Shown one piece after another: positions 34,483 to 42,600 of a DNA stretch of 64,000 nucleotides (positions are counted from its first letter, which is position 1; the number at the start of each line of letters is the position of its first letter). A model generated the notes under the pieces. That model was given only the letters and a program-made list of their open reading frames with translations, was not told where the DNA came from and did not search any database. A program made the position numbers and the translations under genes. This DNA is from Burkholderiaceae bacterium (GTDB lineage Bacteria; Pseudomonadota; Gammaproteobacteria; Burkholderiales; Burkholderiaceae). Location: contig JAJPEN010000064.1 in NCBI GenBank assembly GCA_021166835.1, positions 79,129 to 143,128 on the forward strand, given 5' to 3'.

Positions 34483-35463
34483 TCACAGCGTCGGTCCCTT
34501 CGAGTTCTTCGACGCGCGCTCGACTTCGCCGGCGCGCCGCTGCTGATCGGCCTGGCGCAGCGCCTGTTCGGTGGCCGCGATGCGCTTGTAGCCGCCGCCC
34601 ATGTCGACCACGCCGACCATCATGGTTTCGACGAGCGCCTTGTTGTCGCGCTTCGGCCGCAGGTCGGCCGAGACGACGACTCCGCAATCGGGCGTGAGGT
34701 TCACGCCGGCATCCGGATCGGCGGCGCCCATGCATTTGCCGAACAGCGGCGAGGCCTCGCCGATGCGTCGGCCGAGCGGATCGTAGGCCCAGGTGATGAT
34801 TGCCCGGCCGTCGCCGGGATCGAGGCGCCGGGTCGGCTCGCCGTACTTGGCGACGAGCGCCTTCTCGACCGCCTGCACCGTCATGTCCTGCCCGTCGGCC
34901 GGGCGCTCCTTGCGTGCGGCGCTCAGCACCCGCTCGTCTCCGGGCACGCCCATCGTGCCGACGAACCATTTGACTTCGCCGGGCTGCAGGTCTTCGCGCC
35001 GGGCGTTCATGCCGCGCGCCATCGCGTCGCGCTGCATCTCGGCCATGATCTGCCGGCCGGTGCGTTCCACCTGCGGCTTCGCGATCGTCGCATTGAAGCC
35101 CTGGCGGATCTTCTGGCCCTGCGAGTCGATCGTGAAGCCGCGCCCGGCTTCCTCCCTGACGACCAGCAGCGGGTGGCCGCACATCACCGTGGCGGCGGCT
35201 TCGTCCCAGCTCATGCCCGGCTGCACGCCGACCACGTCGACCGCAGGAGCGCCGGCAGCGCGGGGCGGCGTCTTCACCGCAGGCGGGCATTTCAGTTCGC
35301 CGCGCGCCGCGCGGGCGACTTCCTCGGCGCTCGCGCCTGCTGCGTTGGCGGCGGGGCCTGCGATCAGCGCGGCGGTGGCAGCCAGTGCGAAGAGACAGGG
35401 GATCGCGCGACGCCCGAGTGGGCCGGTCGCGCCGGCGTTCGTCCGGAATGCGGCCGTCGTCAT
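34483..35463 (-). CDS. Hypothetical secreted protein, 326 aa
   Basis: I do not recognise the family. A signal peptide is likely (IPCLFALAATAALIAGPAAN, cleavage near ANAAG). The mature part contains VGVQPGMSWDEAAATVMCGH, a pattern seen in small periplasmic lipoprotein-like repeats that precede a conserved Cys, and later KYGEPTRRLDPGDG and CVVV-type strands with pairs of Cys that could form disulfides. The start overlaps the end of the upstream secreted protein gene (ATGA), so the two are coupled and may act together. Confidence 0.7.
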   Translation of the reverse strand: MTTAAFRTNAGATGPLGRRAIPCLFALAATAALIAGPAANAAGASAEEVARAARGELKCPPAVKTPPRAAGAPAVDVVGVQPGMSWDEAAATVMCGHPLLVVREEAGRGFTIDSQGQKIRQGFNATIAKPQVERTGRQIMAEMQRDAMARGMNARREDLQPGEVKWFVGTMGVPGDERVLSAARKERPADGQDMTVQAVEKALVAKYGEPTRRLDPGDGRAIITWAYDPLGRRIGEASPLFGKCMGAADPDAGVNLTPDCGVVVSADLRPKRDNKALVETMMVGVVDMGGGYKRIAATEQALRQADQQRRAGEVERASKNSKGPTL

Positions 35464-36218
35464 TTTGCGAGTCCCTTGAACAACTGGATCACCTGGCCGA
35501 CCGACTGTATGGCCTGCGCTGCGTCGTTCGCGCCGGGGGGCGCACCCGCATACTGGCCCCCATCCATGGGCAGGACCGGACCGGAAGCCGTTCCGGCGCC
35601 GAAGCCCGCCATGCCGGCGCCGAGCCCGCTGTTCGCCGTGAGGTTGGAGAAGCTCAGCGCGTATTCGCGCTCGGTGCGCAACTGCTGGTTGCCGACGACG
35701 GCGAGTTGGGCCAGCGTCAGGTCCAGGCTGAAGACATTGCCGGGTACGGCGTTTCGCTTGCTGTATTGCAGGATGCGCTCGAACGAAGCCTCGCGCGCCT
35801 CGCCCGGCGCGAGCCGGAACTGCGGATCGGCGCCGTTGCGGCTGACCTCGCCGATCCCCTGCACGTAGCGCGCTTCCGATGTGCCCGAGCGGCCCCAGCC
35901 GTACGAGTGCCCCTGGTTGTCGGTGAGCGAGGCGCTGCCCACCCGGTAGCCGACGATGACGGGCTGGTTGCCCAGGTTCCGGATACGCAGCGTGGTGCGC
36001 ACGCTGTGATAGGCGGTGACGCGGCCCGTATCGGTGACGTTGACCTTGACCACCTGCGACATCAGCGGTCCGTCGACGCGGCAGTTCGGTGCGCCGTTGC
36101 AGGCATCCGCGGCGTTCGCGGAGTGCGCTACGCCGGCGAGCAGCAGAACAGCAAGCGTGTCGCGCAGCGCGGCGCGTGCCGGCGGGCGTCCGTCCTGAAA
36201 GAGAGTGCTCCTGCTCAT
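35460..36218 (-). CDS. Hypothetical secreted protein, 252 aa
   Basis: The family is not recognised. An N-terminal signal (RDTLAVLLLAGVAHSANA) is followed by a beta-rich domain: VVKVNVTDTGRVTAYHSVRT, then LRIRNLGNQPVIVGYRVGSA, resembling an immunoglobulin-like or DUF-type periplasmic fold. A Gly/Ala-rich region near 200-240 precedes a short amphipathic end (AIQSVGQVIQLFKGLAK). It is the first gene of a two-gene leftward operon, with its stop overlapping the start of the 326-aa protein gene. Confidence 0.7.
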   Translation of the reverse strand: MSRSTLFQDGRPPARAALRDTLAVLLLAGVAHSANAADACNGAPNCRVDGPLMSQVVKVNVTDTGRVTAYHSVRTTLRIRNLGNQPVIVGYRVGSASLTDNQGHSYGWGRSGTSEARYVQGIGEVSRNGADPQFRLAPGEAREASFERILQYSKRNAVPGNVFSLDLTLAQLAVVGNQQLRTEREYALSFSNLTANSGLGAGMAGFGAGTASGPVLPMDGGQYAGAPPGANDAAQAIQSVGQVIQLFKGLAK

Positions 36219-36313
36219 GACTTCCTCGCGAAGACGTTTGTCCTGCGGGGAAATCTAGGCCGGGGACGCGCGCGCCGCACCTCCCGAACGGGAGGGAATC
36301 GGGCCCTCGGCGT

Positions 36314-37432
36314 TCAGGCGCGGCGACTGCCGAGCAGCAGTGCGACCAGCTCGGCCTGGCGATGCGTTCCCGTCTTCTGGAAGAGGAGTTTCAGGTAGCC
36401 GCGCGCGGTGCCGTAGCCGATGCCGCAGCGCGCGGCCGCTTCACGCAGGCCGCAGCCCTCGGCGAGCTGCACCGCCAGACGCGATTCCGCGCGCGTGAAG
36501 CGGTAGCGCTCGCCGATCGCGCGCAGCTCGTCGCGTGCGTCGTGCGGTTCCGAGAACATGAGCAGCACGCAGGTGCGCGGCAGGTAGCCCAGGGTGCCGC
36601 CTCGCGCCGGCATTGCCCGGACCTCGAGCGTGCATCCGTTCGCGCCGTGCAGCGCGAGGCACTGGCCGCGCGGCACGAGGCCGAGCGCGGTGTCGAGGAT
36701 CAGCGCGGCGAGCGCCTGCCTGGCGGGCGGCAGCCGTGCCTGCAGGCGTCCGGCCTTCGATTCGACGACTGCGCCGTCGTGCAGCCAGCGCTCGAGCACG
36801 GGATTGGCGTGCCGCAGCGCGCCGCGCTCGTCGACCAGTGCGTAGCCCTCGGACAGCGCGTCCAGAGCGGCCAGGCCCAGGCGTTCCGACTGCATTGCCG
36901 TATCCAGCCGCATGCAGAAGGCGAGCGCGCGCTGGAAGTGCGGCGCGAGCGCCTGCATCGTGACGATGTCGTCGTCGTCGAACGGCGGCAATTCCGAGGG
37001 CCGGAACAGCGACAGATTGGCGACCATGCCCCGTTGCGCATACGGCGTCAGGCCGATCGTGTGCGCGAAGTACTGCGGGCGCATCCATTCGTTGAAGTAG
37101 GTGGAGCGCCGAAGAATGTCGGGATCGCCGGTGAACCGCGCCAGGCTCTCCGCCGTGCGCACGATGCCCGGGCGATGCAGCTGCGCGGTATATCGCGCCC
37201 ACGGGTTGTCGGGGTGGAAGTACAGCGGATTGAACTGCTGCAGCCAGCCCGACGTCACCCCCTGCAGCTCGACGATGCGGGTGCGACGCGCGGCGAAGTC
37301 GAGGAAGTAGAGCGCCTCCATGTTGCTGCCGTAGCGTTCGTGCAGCAGGCGCATCGCGTTGCCCCAGCCGCCGCCTTCCATCGGTGCGGCATAGATCGCC
37401 TCGATCAACTCGTCGGGGGGCTGCGTTCGCAT
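36314..37432 (-). CDS. LuxR-family transcriptional regulator
   Basis: 372 residues. The C-terminal 60 residues form a LuxR-type helix-turn-helix: FTRAESRLAVQLAEGCGLRE, AAARCGIGYGTARGYLKLLF and TGTHRQAELVALLL. The N-terminal part has a helical section and a PAS-like segment (AALDALSEGYALVDERGALR, then HANPVLERWL). Most frames upstream of 37432 are unlike protein, so MRTQPPDELIEAIY is the chosen start. It is divergent from the Bug receptor gene, 141 nt away, which it may control. Confidence 0.88.
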   Translation of the reverse strand: MRTQPPDELIEAIYAAPMEGGGWGNAMRLLHERYGSNMEALYFLDFAARRTRIVELQGVTSGWLQQFNPLYFHPDNPWARYTAQLHRPGIVRTAESLARFTGDPDILRRSTYFNEWMRPQYFAHTIGLTPYAQRGMVANLSLFRPSELPPFDDDDIVTMQALAPHFQRALAFCMRLDTAMQSERLGLAALDALSEGYALVDERGALRHANPVLERWLHDGAVVESKAGRLQARLPPARQALAALILDTALGLVPRGQCLALHGANGCTLEVRAMPARGGTLGYLPRTCVLLMFSEPHDARDELRAIGERYRFTRAESRLAVQLAEGCGLREAAARCGIGYGTARGYLKLLFQKTGTHRQAELVALLLGSRRA

Positions 37433-37573
37433 CGTGCGGCTCGCTCGCGCCGGCAGATCTACCTGAGGTGCGTCGTCGGATGATACCGGCCGGTGGCCGC
37501 GCGCGACAGTGCGCGCTCGCTCGACGCGCGGACACGGCAATGCATAATCGCAGGCACCTCGCGCTTCTTCCCG

Positions 37574-38605
37574 ATGCCCGATTCCGATTCGCGCCGTTTC
37601 CCTGCCTTTCCCGCAAGGCTGCGGCGCGCATTCGTCGCCGCGATGGCGTGGTTCGCGCTCGCCGGGTTTGCTGCGCCCGCGCGCGCCCAGCCGCTCGTCC
37701 TGCTGGTGCCCTACCCGGTCGGTGCGCTGTCCGACAGCGTCGCCCGCGTCGTCGCTCCGGCGCTCGCGCGCGTGCTCGACCGTCCGGTGGTCGTCGAGAA
37801 CCTGGGTGGAGCGGGCGGCGCGCTCGCTGCACGCAGGGCGCTGAAGGCTCCGGCCGACGGCGAACTGCTGCTGCAAGGCTCGCCCAACGAGCTGATCCTC
37901 GCGCCGATGGCGCAGCCTTCGGCCGGATTCGTCGCCGGCGACTTCCGCATGGTGCAGATCATCGGCTCGGCGCCGCTCGTCGTCGTGGCGCGCGCCGATC
38001 TGCCGGCGGCCAGCTTCGGCGAGCTGATCGAGCTGGCGCGTCGATCGGCGGCGAATGCGCCGCCGCTCAGCTACGGAAGCGTCGGCGTGGGGTCGCTGTA
38101 CCACCTGCTCGGCCGGCAGCTGGCGCAGCGCCTGGACGTGCCGATGACGCACGTTCCCTACACCGGGGGCGCCCCGCTGATGCGCGACCTGGCCGGTGGC
38201 GTGGTCGATTTCGCGATCATGCCGGCAGCCGCGTCCACTTTCGCGCTGGTCGACGACGGAAGACTGAAACTGCTCGGCACGCTCGAACCGCCGCAGCAGC
38301 ACCCGAGGCCGCGCCTGCGCTCGCTGCCCAGCCTGGCAGGAGACGCTCGCCTGCCAGGCTTCACCTGGTCGATCTGGTCCGGGTATTTCGTGCGCGCCGA
38401 CACGTCGCCCCGGCTCGTGCAGCGTCTGAACGAGGCGCTGGCGATCGCGCTGCGCGACCCGCAGGTGCGCGCGCGCCTCGAGGCGCAGGGAGCCGATCCG
38501 ATGCCCGCGATGGATCCCGGCGCGGCGCAGGCGTTCTATGAAGGCGAGATCGGGCGCTACGATGCGTTGGCGCCGAGCGGCGTCGCCGAAGGCGCGCCGC
38601 GCTGA
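37574..38605 (+). CDS. Bug-family tripartite tricarboxylate receptor
   Basis: 343 residues with a signal peptide (FVAAMAWFALAGFAAPARAQ). The mature part LVLLVPYPVGALSDSVARVV, VVVENLGGAGGALAARRALK and MTHVPYTGGAPLMRDLAGGV is typical of Bug receptors, periplasmic binding proteins for carboxylates that feed TctAB permeases. These are greatly expanded in Burkholderiales. No TctAB permease is adjacent, so it is an orphan receptor. Ligand unknown. Confidence 0.9.
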   Translation: MPDSDSRRFPAFPARLRRAFVAAMAWFALAGFAAPARAQPLVLLVPYPVGALSDSVARVVAPALARVLDRPVVVENLGGAGGALAARRALKAPADGELLLQGSPNELILAPMAQPSAGFVAGDFRMVQIIGSAPLVVVARADLPAASFGELIELARRSAANAPPLSYGSVGVGSLYHLLGRQLAQRLDVPMTHVPYTGGAPLMRDLAGGVVDFAIMPAAASTFALVDDGRLKLLGTLEPPQQHPRPRLRSLPSLAGDARLPGFTWSIWSGYFVRADTSPRLVQRLNEALAIALRDPQVRARLEAQGADPMPAMDPGAAQAFYEGEIGRYDALAPSGVAEGAPR

Positions 38606-38627
38606 GGCCAGCGTCCGGCGCGTCGCT

Positions 38628-38709
38628 CGGGACGCTCGCGCGACTCGTCCGGGAGCTCGCGCAACCCGCTCGGGAGCTCGCGCAACCCGCTCGGGATCCT
38701 CGTGCAACC
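38628..38709 (+). repeat. Four imperfect 21-22-nt tandem repeats
   Basis: Copies of CGGGAGCTCGCGCAACCCGC(T) start at 38628 (variant, 22 nt), 38650, 38671 and 38692 (variant, partial). The middle two are identical. The array fills the space between the convergent Bug and PPOX genes and reaches the PPOX stop codon. Confidence 0.85.
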
Positions 38710-39092
38710 TATAGCTGCATCTCGCAGCGCTCGACGTCGATCACCAGCGCGCCGCGCGCCCACGGGAACACGGCCTTCGCGCGGGCCGCGAGTTCGCCTT
38801 CGGTCTGTACGCTGCCCTTGCCGAAGACGACGCCGCCCTGGCCCGGGCCGCGCGAGCCGCGCACGCCGCGTGAAGCGGCCATCAGCTGGATGCGGTTGTC
38901 GCGCTTCAGGTTCTCCTCGGTGCGCTCGTAGTGGCCGGCGGGAAGAACGATGCGCGCTTCGTCGATGCCGATCCGGCGCGCGTAGTCGCCCCAGTTGCCG
39001 ACGAGATGCGGACCGTCGGAGCCCTGCGTGACGATGGCGACGAACTCGGCTTTCTCGAGCAGTTCGCGGGTGGTGGGGTCGAGCGTGGTCAT
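38709..39092 (-). CDS. Pyridoxamine 5'-phosphate oxidase-family protein
   Basis: 127 residues. The split-barrel start LEKAEFVAIVTQGSDGPHLV with GNWGDYARRIG, then IVLPAGHYERTEENLKRDNR and the end ALVIDVERCEMQL, are typical of small FMN- or flavin-binding proteins of the PPOX family. Enzymatic function is not defined for this subgroup. It stands alone, convergent with the Bug gene. The 187 nt upstream, before the riboswitch, hold nothing recognisable. Confidence 0.85.
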   Translation of the reverse strand: MTTLDPTTRELLEKAEFVAIVTQGSDGPHLVGNWGDYARRIGIDEARIVLPAGHYERTEENLKRDNRIQLMAASRGVRGSRGPGQGGVVFGKGSVQTEGELAARAKAVFPWARGALVIDVERCEMQL

Positions 39093-39278
39093 GTTTATTC
39101 CCTGGTCTTCTTGCGAACCGACGAGGATCGCGCTGCCTGCGCGTCCGCGAAATGATGTGGCTCAATTCGTCCCCCGCCGGCCGCAGCGCTCGCACGCTGA
39201 GGTCGCGACGACGTCGTTCCCCGCGGATTCCCTTCGTTTGACAACAGCCCCGTCGCGCTGCTCCAATTCACCTGCCTC

Positions 39279-39470
39279 CGAAGGGGAGTAGCTCACGGGG
39301 ATCGAACCTCGTGCTGCGGCGTCGTCAGTACGGATCCGGTTGCGGCTACGACCGATCGATCCCGGCGCCGCGGATCGGCACGCAGCAAGGCGCGCCGCTC
39401 GGCAAGACCGACGTCGGCGCGTGTTCCACGCAAGCCCGTCCTTGCCACGCGGGCCGAAGAGGCACTCCCC
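39279..39470 (+). ncRNA. yybP-ykoY (manganese) riboswitch before terC
   Basis: The leader of the TerC gene contains the conserved blocks of this class. GGGGAGTAGC is at 39283-39292, GGCAAGACC lies near 39399-39407, and GCCGAAGAGGC falls near the end. The 5' GGGGAGT can pair with ACTCCCC at 39464-39470, directly before the start codon, so Mn2+ binding should control ribosome access. The same riboswitch class precedes E. coli alx. The exact ends are estimated. Confidence 0.8.
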
Positions 39471-40514
39471 ATGATGAGCATCGGCACGCCGCTGATGTGG
39501 TCGTTGTTCGCGGCCTTCGTCGTCGTAGCGCTGCTCGTCGATTTCCTCGCGTTGAGGAGCCAGGGCGCGCATACCGTCTCGATGAAGGAGGCGGCCGTCT
39601 GGTCGCTGCTCTGGGTGGCCGTGTCGTTCGTCTTCGTCGGCTGGCTCTGGTGGCATCTCGGCGGCGCGTCGGGCGACGTAGCTGCCCGGGCGCTGGCGAA
39701 CGACAAGGCGCTCGAGTTCGTCACCGGCTACCTGGTGGAGAAGGCACTCGCCGTCGACAACATCTTCGTGTTCCTGATGGTGTTCACCTATTTCGCGGTG
39801 CCGGGCGAGTTCCAGAAGCGCGTGCTGATGGTGGGCATCCTCGGTGCGCTCGTGCTGCGTGCAGCGATGATCCTCGTCGGCGCGTGGTTGATCGTCCGCT
39901 TCCATTGGGTGCTGTACCTGTTCGGCGCGTTCCTCGTCTTCACCGGCGCAAAGATGTGGTGGGCCGCCGGCAAGGAGCCCGATCTCGCGTCGAACGCCGC
40001 GCTGCAGTGGATCAACCGGCGGCTGAAGGTTTCGCCCGGCTATGACGGCGAGCGCTTCTTCACGCGCGTCAATGGCGTGCGGATGGTCACGCCGCTGTTC
40101 GTCGTGATCCTGCTGGTCGGCATCGTCGACGTCGTGTTCGCGGTCGATTCGATTCCGGCGATCTTCGCGATCACGACCGACCCGTTCATCGTGCTGACGT
40201 CGAACGTGTTCGCCATCCTCGGTCTTCGCGCGATGTACTTCCTGCTCGCCGGCCTGCACGATCGATTCCACCTGCTCACCTACGGCCTTGCCGTCGTGCT
40301 GGTATTCATCGGCGCGAAGATGCTGCTGATCGACGTGTACAAGATTCCGGTGGCGTGGTCGCTCGCGGTCACGGTGGCGGTGCTCGCGGCGTCGATGCTG
40401 CTGTCGCTCGTCATTGCGCCGCGCGGCACCGGCGGCAGCGCTTATCCGTTCCGGGCAAAGCGCAGCGATGGGCCGTTGTCGGATGACGAGACCAAACGTC
40501 GACAGTCGCTGTAA
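39471..40514 (+). CDS. alx: TerC/Alx-family membrane protein
   Basis: 347 residues, about 9 membrane segments. Conserved acidic patches are present: VDFLALRSQ, LVEKALAVDNIFVFLMVFTY and ILLVGIVDVVFAVDSIPAIF, followed by TTDPFIVLTSNVFAILGLRA. These define the TerC family, of which Alx exports manganese. The manganese-responsive leader fits this role. Two ATGs (39471, 39474) are possible starts. Confidence 0.92.
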   Translation: MMSIGTPLMWSLFAAFVVVALLVDFLALRSQGAHTVSMKEAAVWSLLWVAVSFVFVGWLWWHLGGASGDVAARALANDKALEFVTGYLVEKALAVDNIFVFLMVFTYFAVPGEFQKRVLMVGILGALVLRAAMILVGAWLIVRFHWVLYLFGAFLVFTGAKMWWAAGKEPDLASNAALQWINRRLKVSPGYDGERFFTRVNGVRMVTPLFVVILLVGIVDVVFAVDSIPAIFAITTDPFIVLTSNVFAILGLRAMYFLLAGLHDRFHLLTYGLAVVLVFIGAKMLLIDVYKIPVAWSLAVTVAVLAASMLLSLVIAPRGTGGSAYPFRAKRSDGPLSDDETKRRQSL

Positions 40515-40625
40515 TTCGGCTGGCGGCAACAGCAACGCGATGCGGCCGTTTCGTCGTGTGGCAAGGTCCGAGCAGGGACGCCCTGGTCGGCGCCCGGACT
40601 GGTTTCCACTGAACAAGGGTGATCG

Positions 40626-41423
40626 ATGCTTCCCGAAGCTGCCTACACCGCGCGCGATGCGCGCGTCTATTGCGCCAGCACGCTCACGCGCGGCCCGTGG
40701 GATCCCGCGCATCAGCACGCGGGCCCGCCGGTCGCGCTGGTCTGTCGCGCGATCGAGCAGGCGGCCCGCGAGCACGGCCTGAGCCATATCGCCCGTCTCA
40801 CCGCGAACCTGTTGCGTCCGGTGCCGATCGGTGAACTCATCGTCGAGGTGGGCACCGACTACGTCGGGCGCAACGCCGCGCACTTCTCCGCGCATCTGCT
40901 GTCCGGCAACAAGGACATCGCGCGCTTCACCGCGCTCGCCCAACGCGAGACGCCGATCGACCTGCCGGATGCGCTTCCCGGGCATCCGCTACCGCAGGCT
41001 CCGCTGTCGCCCGACGAGTCGCCCCGGGTGGAGTTCCCCTTCGCCGGGCGGGCCGTCGGATACGCGGATTTCGTGGAGACCCGCATCGCCCGCGGAAGCT
41101 TCTGGAAGGGTCCGTGCGCGGTGTGGTTCCGCATGCGTCATCCGCTGCTCGCCGACGAAGATCCCAGCCCGTACCAGCGCGTCGCGGTCGTCGCCGATTC
41201 CGGAAACGGCGTGAGCGCGGTGCTCGACTACGAGCGCTACACCTTCGTGAATTTCGATCTCACGATCAACCTGCTGCGCCGGCCGATCGGGGAGTGGATC
41301 TGCCTCGATGCGCGCACGGCGCTCGGGCCCGGCGGCGGCGGTCTCGCCGAGTCGGCGCTGTACGACGAGAGCGGGCTGATCGGCCGGGCCACGCAGAGCC
41401 TGGCAGTGCGCACGAGGTCATGA
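40626..41423 (+). CDS. Thioesterase family protein (double hotdog)
   Basis: 265 residues. Two hotdog halves are visible: GPWDPAHQHAGPPVALVCRA with RLTANLLRPVPIGELIVEVG, and a second half with RVAVVADSGNGVSAVLDYER, FVNFDLTINLLRRPIGEWIC and LDARTALGPGGGGLAESALY. This is the TesB-like acyl-CoA thioesterase superfamily; the His-rich loop QHAG may take part in catalysis. Substrate chain length unknown. It converges on the MBL gene with 21 nt between. Confidence 0.88.
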   Translation: MLPEAAYTARDARVYCASTLTRGPWDPAHQHAGPPVALVCRAIEQAAREHGLSHIARLTANLLRPVPIGELIVEVGTDYVGRNAAHFSAHLLSGNKDIARFTALAQRETPIDLPDALPGHPLPQAPLSPDESPRVEFPFAGRAVGYADFVETRIARGSFWKGPCAVWFRMRHPLLADEDPSPYQRVAVVADSGNGVSAVLDYERYTFVNFDLTINLLRRPIGEWICLDARTALGPGGGGLAESALYDESGLIGRATQSLAVRTRS

Positions 41424-41444
41424 GCCGCTCTGCGGCGGGCGTGC

Positions 41445-42593
41445 TCAGAGCTCGACGGTGATTCCATCGTCGTCCTCGGCGAACACTGCCTCGAAGCCGA
41501 GCTTGCGCTGCCGGCCGGCCTCGCCCCAGGCCTCGTTCGTCGCGCAGCGGTAGTTGAAGACGAGCACCGGCGGCTGCACGAGCGAGCGCGCGACGATGCG
41601 CTGCACGGCTTCGGCGTCGGGGTGGCCGAAGATGCCGCCGTTCGTGCTGACGAGGAACTTCGGCGATCGCACGAGCGACATCAGCTCGTCGGTGGTGTTC
41701 GCCTTGCTGCCGTGATGCGCGACCTTCACGGCATCGACGTGCAGCGTGTCCTGCCCGCGCTCCCCGAGCAGCCGGCGCAGCGACTCGCAGACGACGTCGG
41801 GATGTGCGTCGGCGAGGAACAGCACGCTCTTGCCGGCCGGGTCGCCGGACGCCGACGCGCTCCCCGGTGCTGCGAGCTCGGCGAGGAACGCGATGCTCGA
41901 GCCGTTGGCCGCCGCATTGTCGGGGCGCGACTGCTTCTCGAGCAGCTCGTCGAGCTCGGGCGTGCTGCCGAGCAGGCCGTCGGCGGGGAGGTATTTCTTC
42001 TGTCGGGCCAGCACCGCCCACGCTGCCTCCAGATCGCCCGGATCGAAGTCGCGCACGTCCTTGCGCCATGCGTCGCGCATCCGGTCGAGCTTCGCCGGCG
42101 TGGGCGAGAGCAGCGTCAACGCCAGGCCGCCGGCCAGCTCGATGCGCGGCAGCGGCGCATCGCCGCGAACGGCGACCGGGCCGCCGTCGAAGGCGCGATT
42201 CCACTGCCCGGCGTCGAACCGCTGCGCGAGCAGCGCGCTGAAGAATTCGCCCTGTCGTCCGCCGAGCAGTCCGTGCGCCTGCTCCATGTGCCGCCAGCCG
42301 TTGAACCAGACGTCGCGCACCGTGAAGGGCCAGGGCAGCGGTTCGGCGAACAGGCGCACGAGGCCGTCGACGTGATCGGTGTCGACGTGCGTGAGCACGA
42401 CGAGCTCGATGCGGCGGTCGCCCGCCGGCAGCGACTTCAGCTGCGATTCGAGCGCGCTCCAGGCGCCGATCGGACCGCCGTCGATCAGCACGCGGCGCGT
42501 GCGCTTGCCCGCCCCGTATTCGATCCACAGGCAGTCGCCGTGCAGCGCCGGCAGCATGCGGATGCGGAAGAAGGTCTTCGCGGTTGCGGACAT
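41445..42593 (-). CDS. MBL-fold metallo-hydrolase, ComEC/Rec2-like
   Basis: 382 residues. The start FRIRMLPALHGDCLWIEYGA resembles the MBL domain of ComEC-type proteins. The zinc-binding motif is THVDTDHVDG (H69, D71, D73, H74). Further metal residues lie in VLFLADAHPD and VKVAHHGSKANTTDELM. FGHPDAEAVQRI and VLVFNYRCATNE follow. Such enzymes cut nucleic acids or phosphoesters. It is the third gene of a leftward operon, 7 nt after the CHAT gene; the second, closer metal-binding layout is intact, so activity is expected. Target unknown. Confidence 0.9.
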   Translation of the reverse strand: MSATAKTFFRIRMLPALHGDCLWIEYGAGKRTRRVLIDGGPIGAWSALESQLKSLPAGDRRIELVVLTHVDTDHVDGLVRLFAEPLPWPFTVRDVWFNGWRHMEQAHGLLGGRQGEFFSALLAQRFDAGQWNRAFDGGPVAVRGDAPLPRIELAGGLALTLLSPTPAKLDRMRDAWRKDVRDFDPGDLEAAWAVLARQKKYLPADGLLGSTPELDELLEKQSRPDNAAANGSSIAFLAELAAPGSASASGDPAGKSVLFLADAHPDVVCESLRRLLGERGQDTLHVDAVKVAHHGSKANTTDELMSLVRSPKFLVSTNGGIFGHPDAEAVQRIVARSLVQPPVLVFNYRCATNEAWGEAGRQRKLGFEAVFAEDDDGITVEL

Positions 42594-42600
42594 GGCCGGA

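Noticed and set aside
38557..39195. Longer minus-strand protein covering the PPOX gene
   Set aside because: It is a different frame whose end translates the tandem repeat; the PPOX frame 38709-39092 has the family pattern.
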